Shown here in pieces: positions 41,522 to 48,858 of a stretch of 64,000 nt of DNA. Both the position numbers and the translations under genes were made by a program. Source of the DNA: Stieleria sedimenti (lineage in GTDB: Bacteria > Planctomycetota > Planctomycetia > Pirellulales > Pirellulaceae); the NCBI RefSeq assembly GCF_025060895.1, contig NZ_JANZKV010000172.1, positions 50,390 through 114,389 on the forward strand, read 5' to 3'. Below the pieces are notes generated by a model. That model saw nothing but the letters and a program-made list of their open reading frames with translations. It searched no databases and had not been told where the DNA came from. How positions within the stretch are numbered: the first letter of the stretch is position 1; every line of letters begins with the position of its first letter.

Positions 41522-43289
41522 CGGCGGATTCTCCGCTTCGTGGCAGCACTACGAGAAAGACCGTCCCGCGACTGGTGGATTGTTCAACGACGAGTGATCC
41601 CTGATGGGCTTCAACGATAGAACGTGCAACGGCCAAGCCCATGCCCATCCCTTCCGGTTTCGTCGTGAAAAATGTACGAAAAACATCCTGTGTGTCGTCG
41701 GACTCGATTCCGTTTCCGGTGTCTTTCACGCGGATCTCGATCTTGTCGGGTGTCGACGTGGTGCCAATGGTCAGCGTCCGCCGGTTTTGTTCCACCTGAT
41801 CCATCGCCTGAATCGCGTTTTGGAACAGATTCATGAGGACTTGTTGGAGCTGCACTTGATGGCCAAAAACGGTCAGAGATTCGGCGTGCAAGCGAGTGTC
41901 GAGATCAACGCCATGGGCGCGAAGGTCTGGTCCCATGATGCCCAATGAACTTTCGATCAGCTGATGGATGTCGGTTGCCTGGTTGTCACCCGGGCTGGGT
42001 TTGAGGAGACGTCGGACGCCGCGGACGATCTCGGCGGCACGTTGCGCCTGGCCGCGAACCTGTCCGGCATGTTCACGGATCGCTGCGGTCTGTACGGGGG
42101 ATTCCGAAGCAAGTTTTTCCAGGACAAACGCGTAGTTGGTCGCCGCCGACAGCGGCTGATTCAATTCGTGGGCGATGGAGGAAACCAATTCGCCCAGCAG
42201 ATTCACCCGGCTGGCGTGCGCCAGCTTGTCGCGATGGTCCTTCAACTGTTTTTCGATGCGCCGTTTCTCGGTGATGTCTTGGGTAATGCTTAAGACATGG
42301 ATTGATTCGTCGGATCCGTATCGAATCGGGACTTGGCGAGTCGTCATGAAGCGATGCTGGCCGTTCAGGCCGACGATCTCAAATTCCAGACTGTTCGATT
42401 CCCCGCGCAGGACCGCTTGCGTCGCTTCGACGAAACGTTCGCGATCTTCGCCGACAATCACATCGAAGATGCATTTCCCCAGGACCTCTTCACGATCCGC
42501 TTCCAGCATCCGAAGTCCGGCAGGGTTGATATCCACCAGACGCCCCTCGCGATCGACCAGTTTGACGCACTGGGGTTCGGAATCAAAAATCAAGCGGAAC
42601 CGACGGTTGCTTTCCAAGATGCTGGTCATCGCCTCGTCACGCAGTTGGTCGTAGGCGTGAAAACGGCGGAGCAGCAACACGAGCAGCGTCGACGACACAA
42701 CGGCAAACACGACCCCCAGCACGATGCTCTCCGCCCTGGTTCGGTTCCACACCAATGCGGTCTCCAGTTGCGATTTCGCCAAATCAATCTCAAGTTGATT
42801 TTGCAGTACCGAGATGACCTGGCCGAATTGATCAACGTCATGTTCCAAGGCGTGAAAGTCATTCGGATCGACCACGCCGGTTTGGTCGTACCCATCGATC
42901 ATGCGTTTACCGCTGTCGGCGATGTCACGTTGATGCTTCAGGACGCGATCGAATTGCATTCGCGATGCTTCATCTAACGCCGACTGATGAAGAAAAGACT
43001 GAGAGATCTGTTCAAAGTCCTCGGTCCAACTTTTGAAATCCCGTTTCTCGGCCTCGTCGCCAGAGATGACGTACGCAAAACACTCTTGAACGGCACCATG
43101 GGTTCTGCTGCGAAGATCCACCAATCGACCGACCGATGGGACCCGGCGATTGTTCGTTCGAGTTGCGCTGTCGACGCGCAAAAACAACTGCACGCAATAG
43201 GTCGACGCCAACAGCAGCAGTCCCGCAAAGGAAAGGATCAGCAAACGAGAATACGCAGATCGGGGAGCTGTTGATGCTTCGTTGATCAT
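41487..43289 (-). CDS. Membrane sensor histidine kinase with PAS domain
   Basis: 600 residues. A helix at about 15-38 (RLLILSFAGLLLLASTY) and another near 195-215 bracket a periplasmic helical sensor of about 160 residues, likely four-helix or CHASE3-like. A PAS domain follows (about 240-350, RFRLIFDSEPQCVKLVD ... ITQDITEKRR). The HisKA domain has H374 in SIAHELNQPLSAA and the HATPase has DTGNGIE and FFTTKPEGMGMGLA; the HELNQPL signature fits the DctB/FixL-type group. The ATG at 43289 (MINEAS) is chosen because the 62 upstream codons look non-coding. The stop lies inside the response regulator gene. Signal unknown. Confidence 0.88.
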   Translation of the reverse strand: MINEASTAPRSAYSRLLILSFAGLLLLASTYCVQLFLRVDSATRTNNRRVPSVGRLVDLRSRTHGAVQECFAYVISGDEAEKRDFKSWTEDFEQISQSFLHQSALDEASRMQFDRVLKHQRDIADSGKRMIDGYDQTGVVDPNDFHALEHDVDQFGQVISVLQNQLEIDLAKSQLETALVWNRTRAESIVLGVVFAVVSSTLLVLLLRRFHAYDQLRDEAMTSILESNRRFRLIFDSEPQCVKLVDREGRLVDINPAGLRMLEADREEVLGKCIFDVIVGEDRERFVEATQAVLRGESNSLEFEIVGLNGQHRFMTTRQVPIRYGSDESIHVLSITQDITEKRRIEKQLKDHRDKLAHASRVNLLGELVSSIAHELNQPLSAATNYAFVLEKLASESPVQTAAIREHAGQVRGQAQRAAEIVRGVRRLLKPSPGDNQATDIHQLIESSLGIMGPDLRAHGVDLDTRLHAESLTVFGHQVQLQQVLMNLFQNAIQAMDQVEQNRRTLTIGTTSTPDKIEIRVKDTGNGIESDDTQDVFRTFFTTKPEGMGMGLAVARSIVEAHQGSLVVEQSTSRGTVFLVVLPRSGESADECCESKSLHC

Positions 43290-43604
43290 TCGACCGGCCG
43301 CCGTTCGATTCGCAGAAGGTGGCTGTCTCGGCGCGTGATCGGCGACTCGCTTGTGCGGGCGCTGAAGTTCGAAACGCTTGAGGCGGCACAGAGGAACACT
43401 GTGCAAGTATGGACTGCGGCCCGTCGATCGCCAAGGGTGGTTCCGCGATACCGGTGAGGCACGGTCCCCCGGCAACTGCCCCGGTTCGGATTGGCGTGGT
43501 CACGTCACGTGCTTTCCGCTCGTTGCGTGGTGCTCTCCGGTCTGTAGATCGCATCGATGTTCCGAAATCGGCGCGATCATCGGATCACATTCGGTGCGAA
43601 CGCG
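43290..43604. other. Intergenic region upstream of the histidine kinase
   Basis: About 315 bp between the kinase start and the small-protein stop, both on the - strand. Open frames on both strands are short and unrecognisable. No repeat, terminator or RNA gene is seen; it presumably contains the kinase promoter. Confidence 0.35.
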
Positions 43605-43814
43605 TCAGCGGATCTGATACTTCTGATCGATCCAGCATCGTGGCAGGGGTTCACCGGAGGGGAACACCAAATCGGATTTGGCGAATTGGCATTCGTCCTG
43701 CTCTTCCTCGCCGGCTTGCCGCCGGGCCAGAACCTCTGATTCCAGCGGGCTGAGGAGTTGGTCGATGTGGCTGATCCGGACCAGGTCTTCGGATTGATTT
43801 TCTTTTAGAAACAT
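43605..43814 (-). CDS. Small acidic protein of unknown function
   Basis: 69 residues starting MFLKENQSEDLVRISHID; ends with FPSGEPLPRCWIDQKYQIR. The ATG at 43814 follows GAGGG at good spacing, and the sequence is acidic at the N-terminus and ends in a Pro/Cys/Trp motif (SGEPLPRCW), which I recall in small planctomycete proteins of unknown function. No signal peptide or membrane helix is visible. It is divergent from transketolase with 296 bp between them. The longer open frame upstream to 43979 (Arg-rich) is not credible. I do not know its function. Confidence 0.65.
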   Translation of the reverse strand: MFLKENQSEDLVRISHIDQLLSPLESEVLARRQAGEEEQDECQFAKSDLVFPSGEPLPRCWIDQKYQIR

Positions 43815-44110
43815 TGAATCCCTCGAAATTGATAGAAACCGTTTTCGAAGGTGCAATTCACGTTCCAAACAGGTTGAGTTCGGTACGGCGAAGCATCGCG
43901 TTCGCAGTCGGCGCGTGATTTGCAAGTTGTACCGTCGGCGACTCTTGGAACGGTGACGTCGCCAGTCTTGTGTCTGCACGACCTCGCGGAGATCAGCTGA
44001 TCGAAATCGCGGCGAGGCGACTGAAGCTCAATCTCGCGCCGAATGTCGCATGGGACGAAAACTTAACACGCACGAAAACTCAAGAGAAATCAAGACGTAG
44101 GGAGATCAAC

Positions 44111-45976
44111 ATGTCGACCGCAATCGGATCACCAACCGAACATCTCAATGCACTGTCGCAACAAATTCGACGCTGGATTGTCCGCTGCACGTCGGAGGCC
44201 GGTTCGGGCCATCCGACGTCTTCCCTGTCGGCGGTCGAACTGATGGTGGACTTGTTGTTCGGGGGGACGTTTCGATTCAACCCCGAGCAACCTGACCATC
44301 CCGCCAACGACCGTTTGATCTTTTCCAAGGGGCACGCATCGCCGCTTTTCTATTCGTTGTGGGCGGCGGCGGGACAGATCGACCCGGCGGATTTGATGAG
44401 CTACCGGACGTTTGGTAGCCGTTTGGAAGGCCATCCCACTTCACGGTTCCACTTGACCGAAGCAGCGACCGGGTCGCTCGGTCAGGGGCTTTCGATCGGG
44501 TTGGGCATGGCGTTGACGGCCAAGTATTTGGACCATTCGCCCAGCCGTACATTCGTTCTGTTGGGCGATAGCGAAATGGCCGAGGGGTCACAGTGGGAAG
44601 CGATTCAGTTGGCCGCCCATTATCAACTGGACAACTTAATCGGCGTCTTGGATGTCAATCGGTTGGGACAACGTGGTGAAACGATGTTCGGACACGACCT
44701 GCGCGCCTATCGCGATCGGATCGAGTCGTTCGGTTGGCGGTGCGTGCTCGTCGAAGACGGGCACGACCACGAACAGGTGCGACAAGCGTATGCAACGCTG
44801 GACGATTCGCAGGAGCCGTCTGGCAAGCCGACGATGTTGATCGCGCGAACCATCAAGGGCAAGGGGATTCCGTCATGGGAAGATGAAAACGGGCATCACG
44901 GCAAACCGCTCGACGAGGAGTCGTACGAACAGGTTTTGTCGCAGTTGGGTGATCCAGACCAATCGATCCGAGGCGAACTGGCCCCGCCGATTTTGTATCA
45001 ACCCGACCCGGCTGCATCCCTCGAAGCCGGCTCGGTCGACTATTCGCCGGGTGATCAAGTGGCCACGCGCGATGCGTTCGGTAACGCGTTGGTTCGTCTG
45101 GCGGGTAAATATCCGCGTCTGGTCTCACTCGATGGCGAAGTTTGTAACTCGACGCGTTCCAAACGGTTTCGTGACGAATATCCGGATCGGTTTTTCCAGA
45201 TGTTTGTTGCCGAACAGAACATGGTCGGTGCCGCAACCGGGATGGCCGTGCGGGGCAAGACTCCGTTTGTTTCCACCTTCGCAGCATTCTTGACCCGTGC
45301 GTTCGATCAAATACGCATGGCACCTTACTCGGACGCCCACATCAAGTTCGTCGGATCGCATTGCGGCGTTTCGATCGGGCAAGACGGGCCGTCGCAAATG
45401 GGGCTGGAAGACATCGCGATGTTTCGAACGATTCAAGACGCTCTGGTGCTGTATCCTAGCGACGCCACATCGACCGAGGCACTCGTTGATCTGATGGCCG
45501 ACCACGACGGCATCGCCTACCTGAGGGCCACGCGAGGCAAGCTGCCCGTCATCTACGATGCCAGTGAGACGTTCGCGATCGGAGGAAGCAAGGTGCTGCG
45601 GGAGAGCGAAGCGGACCAAGTGACGCTGATCGGAGCAGGCATCACACTACATGAATGTCTGGCGGCACACGCGGTGCTGCGAGACTGTGGCATTGCAACT
45701 CGCGTGATCGATCTCTATTCGATCAAACCGCTCGATCATGCGACGGTGCGGCAGGCGGCGGACCAGACTCGGGTGGTCTTTACGGTCGAAGACCATTTTC
45801 CCGAGGGCGGACTCGGCGAGGCGGTGTTGACGAGTTTGTCAGATCACTCCACCCCGGTGAACTGTATCGGAGTCCGCAAACGTCCGCTCAGCGGATCACC
45901 GGACGAGCTGCTCGACGCCGAAGGCATCTCCGCCACCAAGATCGCCGATGCGGTCACACGGTGGATCAACCGCTAA
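44111..45976 (+). CDS. tkt: Transketolase
   Basis: 621 residues, a complete thiamin-diphosphate-dependent transketolase that moves two-carbon units between sugar phosphates in the pentose phosphate pathway. Present are EAGSGHPTSSLSAVELM (N-terminal TPP region), the GDSEMAEGSQWEA motif (Mg2+/pyrophosphate binding, then VLDVN), HH near ENGHHGK, and the pyrimidine-binding central domain with VAEQNMVGAATGMA followed by the C-terminal domain (LYSIKPLD). At 621 residues it is on the short side (E. coli 663), like the animal-type enzymes. The ATG at 44111 has GGGAG six bases upstream. The gene appears monocistronic; the next genes are on the other strand. Confidence 0.95.
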   Translation: MSTAIGSPTEHLNALSQQIRRWIVRCTSEAGSGHPTSSLSAVELMVDLLFGGTFRFNPEQPDHPANDRLIFSKGHASPLFYSLWAAAGQIDPADLMSYRTFGSRLEGHPTSRFHLTEAATGSLGQGLSIGLGMALTAKYLDHSPSRTFVLLGDSEMAEGSQWEAIQLAAHYQLDNLIGVLDVNRLGQRGETMFGHDLRAYRDRIESFGWRCVLVEDGHDHEQVRQAYATLDDSQEPSGKPTMLIARTIKGKGIPSWEDENGHHGKPLDEESYEQVLSQLGDPDQSIRGELAPPILYQPDPAASLEAGSVDYSPGDQVATRDAFGNALVRLAGKYPRLVSLDGEVCNSTRSKRFRDEYPDRFFQMFVAEQNMVGAATGMAVRGKTPFVSTFAAFLTRAFDQIRMAPYSDAHIKFVGSHCGVSIGQDGPSQMGLEDIAMFRTIQDALVLYPSDATSTEALVDLMADHDGIAYLRATRGKLPVIYDASETFAIGGSKVLRESEADQVTLIGAGITLHECLAAHAVLRDCGIATRVIDLYSIKPLDHATVRQAADQTRVVFTVEDHFPEGGLGEAVLTSLSDHSTPVNCIGVRKRPLSGSPDELLDAEGISATKIADAVTRWINR

Positions 45977-45981
45977 GGCAA

Positions 45982-46607
45982 CTACATCGCCAGTGCCACC
46001 GTCAAGAATCCCGCCGCGTAAATCACGAGCATCAAGACGCTCTCGAATCCGATGTTGCCCGGACCGTGTTTTTGCCGATAAATCAATCCGATCAACAGGG
46101 TGATGTTCAGCAACAGCGTCAGACTGGTGAGGAACGACTCCCGCATGCCGACGCCGGTGCCGTGCAAGAGTGAGCCCTGAAGGAAGCAGAGATCCGCTGC
46201 GGCGACGAACAGCACGTCAAAAAAGTTGCCGCCGACGATGTCGCTGACCGCCAGCGTGAGCGCGCCGCGACGCACCGCCGCGACACAGGTGATCAATTCG
46301 GGCAACGAAGTCGCCGCGGCCATGAACAGACCGCCAACGATGGACTCGGAGATGCCCGTCGCCGCCACCAGTTCTCCTGCCGTTTCGGCCACCAGGATCC
46401 CGCAGCCAAGCGTACGGATGCGGCCAAGCCCGGGAGTGCAGTGATCAAGCCCAAGAACACGGTGCCGGTAATGGCTTCCCCGAGTCCGGTGCGATCTGCC
46501 AAACGGTCGGCCAAGCCGGCCATCTTCGTGCCCGCGAACCCAATGACAACCGCCGCGATCAGAAATACCGTGACGCTGCCGCCGATGGATAGCGAAAGAT
46601 TCAGCAT
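45982..46607 (-). pseudogene. Broken Na+/Ca2+ exchanger (CaCA family) gene
   Basis: Two reading frames together resemble a sodium/calcium antiporter (PF01699), normally about 320-340 residues. From 46607, one frame gives MLNLSLSIGG, a helix, then GLGEAITGTVFLGLITALPGL, the start of alpha-repeat 1. Around 46400-46425 it goes out of frame, and the other frame supplies CGILVAETAGELVAATGISE, then GGLFMAAATSLPELITCVAA (alpha-repeat 2), HGPGNIGFESVLMLVIY and the C-terminus at 45982. About 110 residues between the two repeats are missing, so this is an internal deletion that also shifts the frame. It cannot encode a functional exchanger unless the assembly is wrong. It adjoins the oxidase operon, 102 bp after the cytochrome gene. 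Confidence 0.75.
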
Positions 46608-46709
46608 GGAAATGCGATGGCGTCCCCCACACGACTCCTCATCGTGTGAGTCCATTGTGGGTGTTGTTTTGACGGCGAAGCCGGCCTACGGAAGGACTCA
46701 AGGTGAACA

Positions 46710-47780
46710 TCATTCGTCTTCCCCCGTCGGGTTGCGGGCAAGTGACGCGAAGTAGCTGGCGATCTGTTGCGATTGTTCTTCATCGATGGCATCGGCGATT
46801 TTGTGCATCAGATTGCCGTTGCCGGCGCCTCCTCGTGATCGCTTCCGGAATAACGTCAGCTGACGATTCAAGAACTCGGCGGGTTGCCCTGCCAAAACAG
46901 GGTAGGACGGATCATTCCACTCACCGTGGCACTCCGAACAGGCCGCCACTTTCAGCGTGTCGTCCTGCTGCGAAATCAGATCGCGTCCCGCTCGGATTGC
47001 TTCGTCGTCCAAATCAGATCGATCCGTTGGCGTTAACTCTTGCCCAGCATACCACTTTGCCGCCGCGACGATTTCCGGCTGGCTCAGCCGCGCGGAGATC
47101 GGTTCCATCACTCCGCTATGTCGATCGCCCTCGGCAAACGCTTGCAGCGACTCCTGCAAGTAGACCTCGTTTTGGCCGGCGAGGATCGGTACGCGTGCAT
47201 TGCCGCGGCCCATCCCATCGGCTGCATGACAAACCGTGCAGGCTTCCGTCACGATTTCAGGCGCGTCGGCATTCTCTTCGACGTGGACCAAGTCCTGGTA
47301 TTCCGCGACGCTCATCTCGCTGAACTGTTTCAGAAACGCCACCAACGGCCAGATCTCGTCGTCGCGTTGACGGGTCGGCCAGGCGGGCATACCGGTAAAC
47401 TTGATTCCGTGTTTCACGATGTAAAACATCTCGGACGGTTCTAATTCGTGCAGCACGTCGGGCAAGTACGGTGGCGCGGGAGTCATCGCAGCTGGTACCG
47501 GGGGCGACGGCAAGCCCGGGCGACCGTGGCACCATTTGCAATTGGACTGGTAGATGCCGGCGCCCAACGTCAGCATACCGGGATCGTCCAGCGGCGGAAC
47601 CTCCGTTCCGTTGCTGTGGAAAGCGACTGAGCGATCACTGGCAAAACCGAGAATCCAACGGGTGATCGGCCAATGCCCGCTGCTGGCCTTGACGGGCACG
47701 ATGCCAGAAACCAACACGAGTAGACCGATCACTGCCAAAACCAAGCCGAGCAGCGCAAGCTTTTTCAAAAAGTCCTTCAT
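46710..47780 (-). CDS. Membrane-anchored triheme cytochrome c
   Basis: 356 residues with an uncleaved-looking N-terminal helix (about 7-31) and three c-type heme sites exactly 100 residues apart: CKWCH (81-85), CTVCH (181-185) and CSECH (281-285). Candidate Met ligands lie in GMPAWP and GVMEPI. The second and third domains resemble the tandem cytochrome c553/c4 type. It should carry electrons in the periplasm to the oxidase encoded just upstream. It is the last gene of the oxidase operon and overlaps the ctaG-like stop by ATGA (47777-47780). Confidence 0.9.
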   Translation of the reverse strand: MKDFLKKLALLGLVLAVIGLLVLVSGIVPVKASSGHWPITRWILGFASDRSVAFHSNGTEVPPLDDPGMLTLGAGIYQSNCKWCHGRPGLPSPPVPAAMTPAPPYLPDVLHELEPSEMFYIVKHGIKFTGMPAWPTRQRDDEIWPLVAFLKQFSEMSVAEYQDLVHVEENADAPEIVTEACTVCHAADGMGRGNARVPILAGQNEVYLQESLQAFAEGDRHSGVMEPISARLSQPEIVAAAKWYAGQELTPTDRSDLDDEAIRAGRDLISQQDDTLKVAACSECHGEWNDPSYPVLAGQPAEFLNRQLTLFRKRSRGGAGNGNLMHKIADAIDEEQSQQIASYFASLARNPTGEDE

Positions 47781-48451
47781 GCTGATGCCTCCACTGTCGA
47801 TGGGCGTGCGGCTGATTCACTCCGCTGGGATGTCAGTGCCGCCGAACGATTCCGCAAGAGATCTGCCGTCAGCACCAGACCGCCCGCCAGGTATACCATG
47901 CCGCCGACGACCAACATCACTGCGCCGCCAAGATGTTGATCTTCCAGCGGTGTCAAGCCGCTCGAGCCGTGTGGGTGATGAAACAGCAAACGCGGCGACA
48001 AGGCCAGCAGCGCGCCGAGTAAGGTCATGTGCATCGAAGTGAGCAGCAATCCGACCACTCCGGCGGCACTGCGCTGACGGGTGCGGGGTTGCGTGCCCCC
48101 GAATGCCGACAGCCAAACCCACGTGCCGGCGGCCAAAAACATCGATTGTTCCACGACGAATCCGAGCGTGTCGTGTCTGGCCCAATGGTGAAGCCCCGGT
48201 CCGTGCCAGGCCCACACGATGATCAATTCCCCGACCGATGCGGGAACCGGTGCAAAGAATCCTGGGCAAAATCGGACGGGGTCGTAGCGACGCCCGGCGG
48301 CGGCGATCGAAAGCATCGGCGCGACGATCGCAACGACCAGCATGTGGAGTGTCATGTGCGCAGCAAACGAGTGCCGGGCCATGTCGGGAAGTGGTCCCAT
48401 CCATGCCGCAGTCAAGATGACCCAACCGAGATTCCAGATCAGCAAACGCAT
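47777..48451 (-). CDS. CtaG-like (caa3-type) cytochrome oxidase assembly membrane protein
   Basis: 224 residues with about six membrane helices (LLIWNLGWVILTAAWMG, MTLHMLVVAIVAPMLSIAAA and others) and several conserved-looking His/Trp (HMTLHM, WAWHGPGLHHWARH, SMHMTLLGALLALS). These are typical of the caa3_CtaG family, which helps assemble the copper centre of the oxidase. It starts at TGATG with the preceding small membrane gene and overlaps the triheme cytochrome gene by four bases. The last 30 residues are a polar tail. Confidence 0.85.
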   Translation of the reverse strand: MRLLIWNLGWVILTAAWMGPLPDMARHSFAAHMTLHMLVVAIVAPMLSIAAAGRRYDPVRFCPGFFAPVPASVGELIIVWAWHGPGLHHWARHDTLGFVVEQSMFLAAGTWVWLSAFGGTQPRTRQRSAAGVVGLLLTSMHMTLLGALLALSPRLLFHHPHGSSGLTPLEDQHLGGAVMLVVGGMVYLAGGLVLTADLLRNRSAALTSQRSESAARPSTVEASA

Positions 48452-48858
48452 CAGTGGCAGGTCCCCACGAAGTAGAACACCAGGGCGGTGAAAATCGTCG
48501 CGACGGCGCTCAATAGTGACAACAGAAATGTCGACAGGCCGATCAGGCGACGTAGATCGGCGGCAGTTGCTTCGTCATGTGGGCTGCGACCATGGCCGTC
48601 GCGCTGCCGACGATGCCCGGCCCAGCCGACCCCGGCGATGATCACGATCGCCACCACGGTGTATGCCATCACGGCCAACTGAACTTCACCGGCCGAGCGA
48701 TCGGAATCCGCGACCTTGGCGCAAAAGATCGCGGCGGTCAAATAGCTTGCCAAAAAATGCACCGCCCAGACCGTGGGCGCGACAACGATCCACCAGATCG
48801 ATGTGACATGATCCGTTTTGTTGATCTCGTTGCGATTGCTCGTCTCGGTCATCGCCAT
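48451..48858 (-). CDS. Small membrane protein of the oxidase operon
   Basis: 135 residues, with membrane helices at about 25-48 (WIVVAPTVWAVHFLASYL), 64-83 and 108-130. The APTVWAVHFLxSY sequence is of a type I associate with proteins encoded next to alternative cytochrome c oxidases, but I do not know a characterised family name. ATG at 48858 forms TGATG with the coxA stop (preferred to the GTG one codon upstream), and the same junction links it to ctaG, so it is co-translated. A role as a small subunit or assembly factor is inferred from position. Confidence 0.65.
   Translation of the reverse strand: MAMTETSNRNEINKTDHVTSIWWIVVAPTVWAVHFLASYLTAAIFCAKVADSDRSAGEVQLAVMAYTVVAIVIIAGVGWAGHRRQRDGHGRSPHDEATAADLRRLIGLSTFLLSLLSAVATIFTALVFYFVGTCH

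Noticed and set aside
43815-43979. Upstream extension of the 69-residue small protein
   Set aside because: Arg-rich, non-homologous; the ATG at 43814 has its own GAGGG.
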